Shown: positions 36,136 through 44,431, numbered from the stretch's first letter. The stretch: DNA of 64,000 bases from Chitinophagaceae bacterium (GCA_004028765.1 SAIX01000013.1:31670-95669); one strand, 5' to 3'. The notes: generated by a model from the letters alone, not told the origin. Numbers and translations are program-made.

Positions 36136-37316
36136 TGCATTATACCGATAGTGAACTGGATACACTTAAACAATTTTACCAAAGGCAGTTGCTGGATAAT
36201 ACGATCCCCTTCTGGTTTCCCCATTCTGTTGATAAGGAATTCGGCGGATATCTTTTTATGCGCGATAAAGATGGTTCCCTGATTGACGATGACAAAGCGG
36301 TATGGATACAGGGGCGGGGTGCCTGGATGCTGTCGACACTCTGCAACAGTTTCGGCACCAAACAGGAGTGGCTTGATGGGGCAAAATCGGGGATCGGTTT
36401 TTTAAATAAATATTGTTTCGATACGGATGGGCAGATGTTTTTTCATGTAACACGCGATGGAAGGCCGATCCGCAAACGGCGTTATTTTTTTTCTGAAACA
36501 TTTGCAGCCATTGCCCATGCAGCGTATGCAAAAGCAAGTGGCGATGCAGCTGCCGCTGATAAAGCCCGTTTTCTTTTCGGGAAGTGTATTGAATATGCAA
36601 CCAAGCCCGGTTTATTACCGCCGAAATACACGAATACACGCCCTTCGAAAGGAATCGGAGTTCCGATGATCATGATCAATACTGCCCAGCAGATCCGCGA
36701 CACTATCGGCGACCCGCGTTGCGATGAATGGATCATGAAATGGATCGATGAAATTGAAAAAGACTTTGTGAAAGATGAGATTGCCTGTGTAATGGAGCAA
36801 ATTGCGCCCGATGGCAGCATCATCGATCATATTGATGGAAGGACATTAAATCCCGGTCATGCAATAGAAGGTGCCTGGTTCATTCTGCGAGAAGCACAGC
36901 ACCGCAACAATGACCCACGACTGATCGCGTTGGGCTGTAAGATGCTTGATTATATGTGGGAGAGGGGATGGGACAAAGAATATGGCGGGATATTTTATTT
37001 CAGGGATGTATTCGGGAAACCTGTTCAGGAATACTGGCAGGATATGAAATTCTGGTGGCCGCATAACGAAACCATTATTGCTACCCTGATGGCTTACCTG
37101 CTTACAGGAAATGAAAAATATGCTGCATGGCACAGGATGGTGCATCAGTACAGTTACGACCGTTTTCACGATAAGGAATACGGCGAATGGTTCGGTTACC
37201 TGCACAGGGATGGCAGCATCGCCCAAACAGCAAAGGGTAATCTCTTCAAAGGCCCTTTTCATTTGCCTCGGCAGGAATGGCTTTGCTGGTCGTTACTTCA
37301 TCATCGCAAAAACTGA
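36132..37316 (+). CDS. AGE-family N-acylglucosamine 2-epimerase
   Basis: The 394-residue cytoplasmic protein has the alpha/alpha-barrel of the AGE family, seen in WIQGRGAWMLSTL, FFSETFAAIAHAAYAKASG, the DGRTLNPGHAIEGAWF histidine station, and KFWWPHNETIIATLMAY. It should convert N-acetylmannosamine from NanA into N-acetylglucosamine. This is the Bacteroidota route that replaces NanK/NanE and needs a later ROK-type kinase, which is not in this window. The gene overlaps the permease by four bases, which shows translational coupling. Confidence 0.9.
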   Translation: MMHYTDSELDTLKQFYQRQLLDNTIPFWFPHSVDKEFGGYLFMRDKDGSLIDDDKAVWIQGRGAWMLSTLCNSFGTKQEWLDGAKSGIGFLNKYCFDTDGQMFFHVTRDGRPIRKRRYFFSETFAAIAHAAYAKASGDAAAADKARFLFGKCIEYATKPGLLPPKYTNTRPSKGIGVPMIMINTAQQIRDTIGDPRCDEWIMKWIDEIEKDFVKDEIACVMEQIAPDGSIIDHIDGRTLNPGHAIEGAWFILREAQHRNNDPRLIALGCKMLDYMWERGWDKEYGGIFYFRDVFGKPVQEYWQDMKFWWPHNETIIATLMAYLLTGNEKYAAWHRMVHQYSYDRFHDKEYGEWFGYLHRDGSIAQTAKGNLFKGPFHLPRQEWLCWSLLHHRKN

Positions 37317-37317
37317 T

Positions 37318-38484
37318 ATGAAAACAATATTTACATCCGCATTGTTACTGATCGCTTTGGTTTCGTTTGCACAAACAGGTAAAGAGGCTGTAACCGTATT
37401 CGCTTCCGGTACCGATGGATATCAAACATTCCGCATCCCCGCCATCATCCGGATCCCGGGCGGCGACCTGCTTGCTTTTGCCGAAGGCCGTGTACATGGC
37501 GGCGCCGATTTCGGGGATATCGATATTGTGATGAAACGGAGCAAAGACGCGGGAAAAACATGGTCATCTTTACAGAAGATCACCGATTTTGATACGCTGC
37601 AATCAGGTAATCCTGCTCCCGTTGTTGATATCACCGACCCACGTTATCCCAAGGGAAGGATCTTTCTTTTTTACAATACTGGCACAGTTACAGAAAGCGA
37701 TATCCGCAAAGGAAAAGGATACAAACAGGTATGGTATATCACATCGGTGGATGCCGGTAAAACCTGGTCGGCACCAACCGATATCACCACACAGGTGAGC
37801 CGCCCTTTGAAACCTGCCATCAACCCTGCATGGAATTTTACCGATGACTGGCGCTGTTATGCAAATACGCCCGGTCATGCTGAACAGTTTATTGAAGGAA
37901 AATACAAAGGCCGTATTTATGTGGCCGCAAACCACAGCGCAGGTAATGCACAACCTGCCGGTGCCGATTACCATGCACATGGATATTATACAGATGATCA
38001 TGGAAAAACCTTTCATCTCAGCGAAGTGATCAGTATTCCCGGCTCTAATGAAGCTACTGCTGCTTCATTGCCCGATGGAAAACTGGTGATGAATATCCGT
38101 AACCAGAAAGGCGACATCCGTGCAAGAATTGTTGCATTGAGCAGCGATGGTGGTGCAAAATGGGACAGCACGGGGTTTGATACACAATTGCCCGATCCAG
38201 TTTGCGAAGGCAGTATCCTTAACCTCACACCCGGTAAAAAAAAGGCCATACTCGCTTTCAGTAACAATGCTTCTTTGAAAAGGCGCGATAGCCTTACCCT
38301 GCGTATCAGCCCAGATGCCGGTAAAACCTGGCCAAAATCATTTCTTATCGATGCTGCAGTACCTGGCGAAAAAGGCGATGCCACGGCCTACTCTGATATC
38401 GTGGCATTACCCGGGAAAAGCGTTGGGATCCTGTATGAAAAAGCCAATTATAGCCGGATCGTTTTCCGTGTTGTAAACTGGTAA
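37318..38484 (+). CDS. Secreted exo-alpha-sialidase
   Basis: ATG 37318 starts a good signal peptide (MKTIFTSALLLIALVSFAQ) one base after the epimerase stop; the longer upstream frame lies in that gene. The 388-residue product is a GH33-type six-bladed propeller. It has the FRIP motif with the first substrate-binding Arg (Arg39), the acid Asp region GGADFGDIDIV, and several Asp boxes (SKDAGKTW, SVDAGKTW, TDDHGKTF, SSDGGAKW, SPDAGKTW). It frees terminal sialic acid from glycans outside or in the periplasm. It ends the sialic-acid operon. No large lectin domain is present. Confidence 0.93.
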   Translation: MKTIFTSALLLIALVSFAQTGKEAVTVFASGTDGYQTFRIPAIIRIPGGDLLAFAEGRVHGGADFGDIDIVMKRSKDAGKTWSSLQKITDFDTLQSGNPAPVVDITDPRYPKGRIFLFYNTGTVTESDIRKGKGYKQVWYITSVDAGKTWSAPTDITTQVSRPLKPAINPAWNFTDDWRCYANTPGHAEQFIEGKYKGRIYVAANHSAGNAQPAGADYHAHGYYTDDHGKTFHLSEVISIPGSNEATAASLPDGKLVMNIRNQKGDIRARIVALSSDGGAKWDSTGFDTQLPDPVCEGSILNLTPGKKKAILAFSNNASLKRRDSLTLRISPDAGKTWPKSFLIDAAVPGEKGDATAYSDIVALPGKSVGILYEKANYSRIVFRVVNW

Positions 38485-38560
38485 GCCCACCCTCTCTCTG
38501 CGGTTTTAAATAGTTACGCTTTATTGCTAACGAGCAGTCGTTTCGTTTTTTGAAATATTT

Positions 38561-38590
38561 TTTGTCCATAAAAAAAGTAGACTATATTTG
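38561..38590 (+). promoter_or_regulatory. Candidate promoter of the cysH leader transcript
   Basis: A -33 element TTTG (38561-38564) and a perfect -7 element TATATTTG (38583-38590) are separated by 18 bases, close to the Bacteroidota norm. Transcription would start near 38597. The leader ORF begins 25 bases after the -7 box. Confidence 0.65.
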
Positions 38591-38614
38591 CCTACCGGAA
38601 TTGTAGACTATTTT
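38577..38614. promoter_or_regulatory. Sulfur-regulon operator, cysH copy (CCTAC-N7-GTAGACTATTTT)
   Basis: The core inverted repeat is CTAC (38592-38595) and GTAG (38603-38606) with a 7-base spacer. A further half-site, GTAGACTAT, starts at 38577 and is repeated directly at 38603. Read on the opposite strand, the same pattern (TAGTCTAC-N7-GTAGG) occurs before the TonB receptor (47361) and in shorter form before the siroheme-synthase/TSUP gene (51255). At cysH the core overlaps the predicted transcription start. The binding protein is unknown. Confidence 0.7.
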
Positions 38615-38665
38615 ATGAACGCTGTGAACACTAATATGATATATAAACCTTGTTGTTGTTGCTAA
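38615..38665 (+). CDS. Cysteine-rich leader peptide upstream of cysH
   Basis: A 16-codon ORF encodes MNAVNTNMIYKPCCCC followed by TAA. It starts 25 bases after a consensus promoter and ends 45 bases before the cysH start codon. Four consecutive cysteine codons (TGT TGT TGT TGC) directly before the stop are very unlikely by chance. They are the expected design of a peptide whose translation measures charged tRNA-Cys, the end product of the pathway controlled. Leader ORFs with cysteine runs are known to attenuate sulfur genes in mycobacteria; nothing equivalent in Bacteroidota is known to me. Translation is not proven. Confidence 0.75.
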   Translation: MNAVNTNMIYKPCCCC

Positions 38666-38709
38666 GCGATATATACCGCCTCGCCCTATCACCACTTTAA
38701 CAACAACAA
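38650..38709 (+). promoter_or_regulatory. Candidate attenuator: leader cysteine codons pair with the cysH start region
   Basis: TTGTTGTTGTT (38650-38660), which spans the cysteine codons, is perfectly complementary over 11 bases to AACAACAACAA (38699-38709), which ends one base before the cysH ATG. A G-U pair can extend it. With cysteine plentiful, the ribosome would finish the leader and the pairing could hide the cysH start. A ribosome stalled on the cysteine codons would keep it open. The loop is 38 bases. Both arms are triplet repeats, so slipped registers are possible and some complementarity could be chance. Confidence 0.6.
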
Positions 38710-38710
38710 T

Positions 38711-39424
38711 ATGCAATCCCACAGTTCCGATACGATACAACAGCTTTCCCGGCAGCTCTCCTCAGAAAGACTGGCAGACAATCTTGCATTACTCCTGCAG
38801 AATTTTCCCGGACGTGTGGTGTTTTCAACGAGTTTCAGTTATGAAGACCAGGTGATCACACACCTGCTTGCATCCCATGAATTACCAGTAGGTATTTTTA
38901 CACTGGATACAGGCCGCCTCTTCCCCGAAACCTATGCTGTATGGAGCCGAACAGTTGAAAAATACGGGATCCGGATCAAAGCTTTTTACCCCGATGCTCA
39001 ATCGCTCGAATCATTTATTACCGCCGAAGGCCCCAATGCATTTTATCATTCTGTCGATAACCGGAAAGCCTGTTGCCATATCCGAAAAGTGGAACCCTTA
39101 CGAAGGGCTTTGAGCGGTAACCGTGTTTGGATAACAGGATTGCGTGCAGAACATTCTGCGGGGCGTAGCCATTTATCACCGCTCGAATGGGATGAGACCA
39201 ACCAGGTCATCAAATATCATCCACTGTTGAACTGGACAACCACAGAGGTAAAAGAATATATCAACCGGCATGCTGTTCCCTATAATCCTTTGCACGACCG
39301 TGGTTTTGTAAGCATCGGTTGCGCGCCCTGTACGCGTGCGATCCGTGAGGGGGAAGATTTCAGGGCGGGACGCTGGTGGTGGGAAGACAGCAGCAAAAAA
39401 GAATGTGGCTTACACGAAAGATAA
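38711..39424 (+). CDS. cysH: Adenylyl-sulfate (APS) reductase
   Basis: The 237-residue protein is a PP-loop enzyme that reduces activated sulfate to sulfite. It keeps all four cysteines of the [4Fe-4S] type: Cys121-Cys122 (KACCHIRK) and Cys204/Cys207 (GCAPCTR). The C-terminal catalytic Cys232 is in the KKECGLHE motif. The iron-sulfur cysteines favour APS over PAPS as substrate, which fits the lack of an APS kinase (cysC) in the cluster. It is the first structural gene of the sulfate operon. A promoter, a palindromic operator and a cysteine-rich leader ORF stand in front of it. Confidence 0.95.
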   Translation: MQSHSSDTIQQLSRQLSSERLADNLALLLQNFPGRVVFSTSFSYEDQVITHLLASHELPVGIFTLDTGRLFPETYAVWSRTVEKYGIRIKAFYPDAQSLESFITAEGPNAFYHSVDNRKACCHIRKVEPLRRALSGNRVWITGLRAEHSAGRSHLSPLEWDETNQVIKYHPLLNWTTTEVKEYINRHAVPYNPLHDRGFVSIGCAPCTRAIREGEDFRAGRWWWEDSSKKECGLHER

Positions 39425-39440
39425 CATTAAGAAAAAGAAC

Positions 39441-40349
39441 ATGTCGCAGTACCGTTTAGATCATCTTGAGCAGCTTGAATCGGAAGCCATTCATATTTTA
39501 CGTGAAGTGGCCGGACAGTTTGAGAAACCCGCCCTGCTTTTCAGTGGTGGTAAGGATTCCATTACATTGGTGCATCTCGCTTTGAAAGCATTTCGCCCGG
39601 GTAAATTTCCTTTCCCGTTGGTACATATTGATACCGGTCACAATTTCCAGGAAGCATTGGATTTCCGGGATGCACTGGCAGAACAGATCGGTGAGAAACT
39701 GATCGTTCGTAAAGTGGAAGACACGATCCGCACGCAACAATTGCAGGAGCCCAAAGGAAAATTTGCCAGCAGGAATGCATTGCAGACATTCACTTTACTC
39801 GATACCATCCAGGAATTCGGATTCGATGCCTGTATCGGTGGCGCCCGTCGCGATGAAGAAAAAGCAAGAGCGAAAGAAAGAATTTTTTCTGTGAGGGATG
39901 AATTCGGTCAGTGGGATCCCAAACTGCAACGCCCCGAACTCTGGAATACCTATAACGGCCGGATCAGCAAGGGTGAGAATGTGCGTGCATTCCCGATCAG
40001 TAACTGGACAGAGCTCGATATCTGGAATTATATCCGTCGTGAAAACATTGCTTTGCCTTCCATTTATTTCGCGCATGACAGGGAAGTGCTGGAACATGAG
40101 GGACAACTCGTCGCGGTTTCGGAATTTATCCGGATTGAACCGGAAGACAGGATCAGTACCCGTCGCGTGCGGTATCGTACCGTGGGTGACATGACCTGTA
40201 CAGCGGCCGTTGAATCGGATGCCGTTTCCATCGATGATATCATCCGTGAAATTGTTGCCACCAAAACCAGTGAACGCGGTGAAACAAGGATTGATGACAA
40301 GGTTTCTGAAGCCGCAATGGAAGACCGGAAAAAGAGCGGATACTTTTAG
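39441..40349 (+). CDS. cysD: Sulfate adenylyltransferase, small subunit
   Basis: ATG 39441 gives MSQYRLDHLEQLESEAIHI, the normal CysD start; the longer frame overlaps cysH. The 302-residue protein contains the PP-loop SGGKDS (residues 35-40), the family stretch IGGARRDEEKARAKER and RRVRYRTVGD near the end. With the GTPase subunit CysN it makes APS from ATP and sulfate in the cytoplasm. It follows cysH by 16 bases. A short array of 7-base repeats lies directly behind its stop codon, between it and cysN. Confidence 0.96.
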   Translation: MSQYRLDHLEQLESEAIHILREVAGQFEKPALLFSGGKDSITLVHLALKAFRPGKFPFPLVHIDTGHNFQEALDFRDALAEQIGEKLIVRKVEDTIRTQQLQEPKGKFASRNALQTFTLLDTIQEFGFDACIGGARRDEEKARAKERIFSVRDEFGQWDPKLQRPELWNTYNGRISKGENVRAFPISNWTELDIWNYIRRENIALPSIYFAHDREVLEHEGQLVAVSEFIRIEPEDRISTRRVRYRTVGDMTCTAAVESDAVSIDDIIREIVATKTSERGETRIDDKVSEAAMEDRKKSGYF

Positions 40350-40350
40350 A

Positions 40351-40378
40351 CGTGAATCGTGAATCGTCAATCGTGAGA
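40351..40378. repeat. Heptamer array (four units, CGTGAAT family) between cysD and cysN
   Basis: Four 7-base units in a row, CGTGAAT, CGTGAAT, CGTCAAT and CGTGAGA, begin one base after the cysD stop codon. The same unit family occurs at 56967-56994, more than 16 kb away, also directly after a stop codon. It lies inside an operon, so it is transcribed. Confidence 0.65.
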
Positions 40379-40413
40379 AAAGTAAAACTTAAAACCTAAT
40401 ACTTACAACTTCT

Positions 40414-41655
40414 ATGGATATTTTGAGATTTATAACTGCCGGAAGTGTGGACGATGGTAAGAGCACGTTGATCGGGCGTTTGTTGTACGACAGTAAGTCG
40501 ATCATGATCGATCAGCTCGAAGCGATAGAGAAACAAAGCCGTAACCGCGAAGAGGGTGATATCGACCTGGCATTGCTGACCGATGGTCTCCGTGCAGAAC
40601 GGGAACAGGGGATCACCATTGACGTTGCCTATAAATATTTCTCTACACCAAAAAGAAAATTCATCATCGCTGATGCACCGGGCCATGTACAATACACAAG
40701 GAACATGGTAACGGGCGCCTCCAATGCAGACCTCATCATTATTCTCGTGGATGCAAGAAATGGTGTGATCGAACAGACAAGACGTCATTCCATTATCGCA
40801 TCCCTGCTTCGAATCCCGAATGTGATCGTTGCCGTGAATAAAATGGATATGGTGGATTATTCGCAGGATGTGTACAACAATATCGTGATCGATTATGCCG
40901 CGCTGGCTTCCGGGCTTGGATTACAGAACGTACAATACATCCCGATCAGTGCACTGAACGGCGATAATATCGTGGAAAGATCCGCAGCACTCGATTGGTA
41001 TGAGGGCGATTCTTTATTGTCTATACTGGAAGAAGTGGAAACCGGTCGCGAAGTGGATCTGTTGCATGCGCGCTTTCCTGTGCAGTATGTGATCCGTCCG
41101 CAAACAGAAGACCTGCACGATTACCGTGGCTATGCGGGTAAACTGGTAAGTGGTATTCTCCGTAAAGGCGATGCTGTTACCGTTTTGCCTTCCGGTTTAC
41201 AGAGCCGGATCAGTTCCATCGAATCAGGTGGTGTTGAAGCAGAACTGGCTTTTGCACCGCAAAGTATCATTGTTCACCTGGCAGATGATGTGGATGTGAG
41301 TCGTGGTGATACCATTGTTTTATCTAGTGATGAACCAAAGCTATCCAATGAAATTGAAGTGAATCTCTGCTGGATGACGCAGAAACAACTCACACCGGGC
41401 AGCCGTTATCTCCTGCAACTGAACAGCCGTGTGGTGAAAGCGGTGGTGAAGGAAATTCAATACAAACTCGATGTGCACACACTCGAAAAACAATACGGAC
41501 AGGAAAATCTTGGACTGAATGATATGGCAAGGGTAACTTTGAAAACAGCTTCGCCATTGGCGTATGATCGTTATGCCGACCTGCGCGTGAATGGGGGCGC
41601 AATCCTGATCGATGAAACCAGCCATGTTACTGTTGGCGCCTGCATGATCCAATAA
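40414..41655 (+). CDS. cysN: Sulfate adenylyltransferase, GTPase subunit
   Basis: The 413-residue protein is an EF-Tu-like GTPase. It has the P-loop GSVDDGKST (residues 10-18), the EREQGITIDVAYKYF switch, DAPGHVQY, NKMD and the SALNGDNI loop, followed by two beta-barrel domains. GTP hydrolysis drives the otherwise unfavourable formation of APS by CysD. It is shorter than the roughly 475 residues of the E. coli protein, mostly at the ends, but all GTPase motifs are intact. There is no fused APS-kinase domain. The next gene, cobA, starts one base after its stop. Confidence 0.95.
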   Translation: MDILRFITAGSVDDGKSTLIGRLLYDSKSIMIDQLEAIEKQSRNREEGDIDLALLTDGLRAEREQGITIDVAYKYFSTPKRKFIIADAPGHVQYTRNMVTGASNADLIIILVDARNGVIEQTRRHSIIASLLRIPNVIVAVNKMDMVDYSQDVYNNIVIDYAALASGLGLQNVQYIPISALNGDNIVERSAALDWYEGDSLLSILEEVETGREVDLLHARFPVQYVIRPQTEDLHDYRGYAGKLVSGILRKGDAVTVLPSGLQSRISSIESGGVEAELAFAPQSIIVHLADDVDVSRGDTIVLSSDEPKLSNEIEVNLCWMTQKQLTPGSRYLLQLNSRVVKAVVKEIQYKLDVHTLEKQYGQENLGLNDMARVTLKTASPLAYDRYADLRVNGGAILIDETSHVTVGACMIQ

Positions 41656-41656
41656 A

Positions 41657-42514
41657 ATGAAAACACTGCAACACCATACAGGAAAAGTGATACTGGCCGG
41701 CGCGGGTCCCGGTGACCCTGACCTGGTTACGATTAAAACGGTTCGCTGGCTCGAGCAGGCAGATGTGGTATTGGCAGACCGACTGGTTAGTAAAGTGATC
41801 CTGCAACGCTATGTTCGTCCGCAGGCTGAGATTATTCATGTAGGTAAGCAATGCAGAAGGGGCGTATCTACACCGCAGCAAACCATTAATGAACTACTGG
41901 TGCAATATGCCAGCCAGGGAAAATTGGTGGTGCGTCTAAAGGGGGGCGATGTTTCTTTTTTCTCTAATGTACTGGATGAACTGGAAACACTGGTGCAGCA
42001 TCAGATCCCTTATGAAATTGCGCCCGGTGTTACAGCCGCATCCGGTGCTGCAGCGTATGCAGGTATTCCGCTTACCGCAAGAGATCATGCAACCGGGGTA
42101 CGTTTTCTCACTTTATATCAATCCTCTATTATATCAGAAGCACAATGGAAAGAACTGGCAACATCAGATGATACGCTGGTGTTTTATATGTCGTCAGAAA
42201 CATTGTTGTTATTGGTGAATGGTTTATTGAAAAACGGCGCTTCGCCAGAACTCCCGATTGCCGTTATTGAACAGGCAACAACGACTTATCAGCAGGTATT
42301 TGCTTCAACACTGTCAAAAGCAGCGAAAGATTTTGCTGAGAAAGAATTTCTATCACCCTCACTGGTGATCGTTGGTAAAGTAGTGAGCCTGCATACGAAA
42401 ACGGCCTGGTTTAAAGGAAGCGATCTTCGGCACCATTATTTCAAGCCCCTCACAAGTACGATAAAATCATTAAACGGAAATGAACGCAGCAACAGGCAGG
42501 TTGACCGGGCCTAA
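41657..42514 (+). CDS. cobA: Uroporphyrinogen-III C-methyltransferase
   Basis: The 285-residue enzyme adds two methyl groups from SAM to uroporphyrinogen III to give precorrin-2, the first step toward siroheme. Seen are the glycine-rich GAGPGDPDLVTIKT, the ADRLV block, VRLKGGDVSFF, and APGVTAASGAAAYAGIPLTARDHA. The usual LKGGDP-FGRGGEE phrase is altered after GGD, a mild divergence. It lacks the CysG N-terminal half, but that activity is present as a domain at 51295. Siroheme is needed by CysI at 44432. Its end overlaps the next gene by 35 bases. Confidence 0.92.
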   Translation: MKTLQHHTGKVILAGAGPGDPDLVTIKTVRWLEQADVVLADRLVSKVILQRYVRPQAEIIHVGKQCRRGVSTPQQTINELLVQYASQGKLVVRLKGGDVSFFSNVLDELETLVQHQIPYEIAPGVTAASGAAAYAGIPLTARDHATGVRFLTLYQSSIISEAQWKELATSDDTLVFYMSSETLLLLVNGLLKNGASPELPIAVIEQATTTYQQVFASTLSKAAKDFAEKEFLSPSLVIVGKVVSLHTKTAWFKGSDLRHHYFKPLTSTIKSLNGNERSNRQVDRA

Positions 42515-44195
42515 AGAAGAATTACTGCAACAACTGGTTGCATCTGCCAGTACAGAAGAACTGTACTGGATACAGGGATATGTTGCCGCGCTGTTGGATC
42601 GTTCCGGTCAAAGTGAAACAACTGCTTTGATAAAGCCGGAGAAGATCACATTGGTATACGGAACGGAAACCGGTAATTCCAAGAAAGTTGCCACAGACCT
42701 GGCTGCACGTGCGCGGAAAGAAAATCTTTCCGTAAAGCTGGTCTCGCTGGATCAATACCGTCTTACTGATCTCACCAAAGAAGAAAACCTTTTTGTAGTG
42801 ATCAGTACCCAGGGTGATGGCGAGCCACCTGTGGCTGCACAGAAATTCTACGAGCATATTCACCTCAATGGTTTCCGGCTTGATCAGTTGCGGTATGGCG
42901 TACTGGCCCTGGGTGATTCTTCTTATCCTTTGTTCTGCAAAACAGGCGAAGATGTGGATACACAGTTGCAGAAGCTCGGCGCGCAAAGAGCGATTCCCCT
43001 TCGCAAATGCGACCTGGATTTTGAGGCGGATGCCAACAAATGGTATGATGAACTGGTGAAAGTGGTGAGAAGTCCTCGTTCGGTACAGCTACCGCAAGCC
43101 GCAACTGCCATCAGTTCCGCAACCACACTCAGGAAGAAAGCTGTATATGAAGGGACTGTACTTTCTCATACAGAGCTTACAGATCATGGATCGAATAAAA
43201 ATATCTGGCATATCGAAATACAGGCGGAAGATGTTGCCTATGAGGCTGGAGATGCGATCGGCATTATTCCGGAGAACGATCGTCAGGTTGTACAGAAAAT
43301 AATTGCAGATAGCGGATTGACGGATGATACCGTATTCACTTATAAAGAAGAACAGTACACACTCCATGAGCTGTTACTGAAAAAACTCAGCCTGCAAAAC
43401 CTCAGTGAAAAGTTTTCGGAGAAATTTGCTGTGATCACTGGAGCGCATGTTCCGAAACAAAAATCTGATCTGCTTTCATTACTGGAACAATACCCGGTAA
43501 AAGGCAAAGAAAAATGGCAGGAACTGATCTATGCAGTGCCAGCGCTTGCACCAAGGATCTATACCATCGCTTCAGCACCTGCTATGCATGGGAATGAAAT
43601 TCACCTGACGGTGGAGAAACATCATTTTGAAAATAATGGTAAGGCGCAGACAGGCTTATGCACCGGCTGGATGGAAGCGTGGAAAACCGGTGACACAGTG
43701 AGCTTCTTTGTACAGAAGAACAAACGTTTCCGTTTACCCGCATCGGGTGCTGCGCCTTTGATCATGATTGGCCCGGGTACCGGTATTGCGCCTTTCCGGT
43801 CTTTTATCGGTGAACGAACGGGCACCGGTGCAAACGGGTACAACTGGTTATTCTTTGCAGGGGAAAAATACACAACGGATTTCCTGTACCAGACCGATCT
43901 GCAGGATATGTATCATACCGGCACCCTGCATAAAGTTTCAGTGGCTTTTGAAAAAGAATTCGCCGGTGAGAAAACAATCACTGATCTGATCCGTAAAGAA
44001 GCAAAATCCATAGCCGCTTTGTTGGAGTCGGGCGCTTATCTCTATATCAGTGGTGAGAAAGAGCCGATGAGCAGGGAAGTGGAAAAATTATTGCTGGACA
44101 TTATTACGGAACATATTACAGGTGCGGAGGAAGCAGCTATCGCGTTACTCGAGCAGTGGAAGAATGAAGGGCGGTATTGTAAAGATGTATACTAG
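42480..44195 (+). CDS. cysJ: Sulfite reductase flavoprotein (CysJ-like diflavin reductase)
   Basis: The 571-residue protein is a diflavin reductase. A flavodoxin domain (FMN; YGTETGNSKK at residues 60-69) is followed by an FAD-binding domain (about 215-420, RIYTIASAP and GLCTGWMEAW). An NADPH domain (about 430-571) has MIGPGTGIAPFRSF and ends in the family-typical EGRYCKDVY. It passes electrons from NADPH to the siroheme subunit CysI. The start at 42480 overlaps cobA by 35 bases. It is kept because residues 10-40 (PKEELLQQLV, ELYWIQGYVAALL) match the CysJ N-terminal helix. Confidence 0.92.
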   Translation: MNAATGRLTGPKEELLQQLVASASTEELYWIQGYVAALLDRSGQSETTALIKPEKITLVYGTETGNSKKVATDLAARARKENLSVKLVSLDQYRLTDLTKEENLFVVISTQGDGEPPVAAQKFYEHIHLNGFRLDQLRYGVLALGDSSYPLFCKTGEDVDTQLQKLGAQRAIPLRKCDLDFEADANKWYDELVKVVRSPRSVQLPQAATAISSATTLRKKAVYEGTVLSHTELTDHGSNKNIWHIEIQAEDVAYEAGDAIGIIPENDRQVVQKIIADSGLTDDTVFTYKEEQYTLHELLLKKLSLQNLSEKFSEKFAVITGAHVPKQKSDLLSLLEQYPVKGKEKWQELIYAVPALAPRIYTIASAPAMHGNEIHLTVEKHHFENNGKAQTGLCTGWMEAWKTGDTVSFFVQKNKRFRLPASGAAPLIMIGPGTGIAPFRSFIGERTGTGANGYNWLFFAGEKYTTDFLYQTDLQDMYHTGTLHKVSVAFEKEFAGEKTITDLIRKEAKSIAALLESGAYLYISGEKEPMSREVEKLLLDIITEHITGAEEAAIALLEQWKNEGRYCKDVY

Positions 44196-44201
44196 CGGAG
44201 T

Positions 44202-44236
44202 AATAAGTTATAAGTAATAAGTTGTAAGTGATAAAC
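44202..44236. repeat. Heptamer array (five units, AATAAGT family)
   Basis: AATAAGT, TATAAGT, AATAAGT, TGTAAGT and GATAAAC follow each other without gaps, starting seven bases after the cysJ stop codon. Confidence 0.65.
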
Positions 44237-44262
44237 AATTTATTCTTACCTCAGACTTCGTT

Positions 44263-44349
44263 CTTTTTCACGCTAAGCCGCAAAGAGTAGACGACGCAAA
44301 GCAGTTCCTTCTTTTGCGCCTTTGCTCCTTGGTTTCTTTGCGTGAAAAG
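44263..44349. repeat. Imperfect inverted repeat with CGCAAAG units before cysI
   Basis: The outer arms are CTTTTTCACGCTAAG (44263-44277) and CTTTGCGTGAAAAG (44336-44349), which pair with one or two mismatches. Between them are CGCAAAG at 44279, CGCAAAG at about 44295 and their complement-like CTTTTGCGCC and CTTTGC. Related CGCAAAG or CTCTGCTGCGCAAAG pieces are in the gap after 8821. It could act as a transcript hairpin, but its unit structure suggests a spread repeat element. Confidence 0.5.
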
Positions 44350-44431
44350 AAATCTAAGGTAAAATAAATTACGGCGTAAATAAAATTCAAACGGGTTAAA
44401 AAATATCGCAGAACAAAAGCGTAAAAGTTAT

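Noticed and set aside
38485..38710. Known sulfur riboswitch (SAM type) before cysH
   Set aside because: The gap shows no multi-helix SAM-riboswitch core; the promoter, leader ORF and a simple long-range pairing explain it better.
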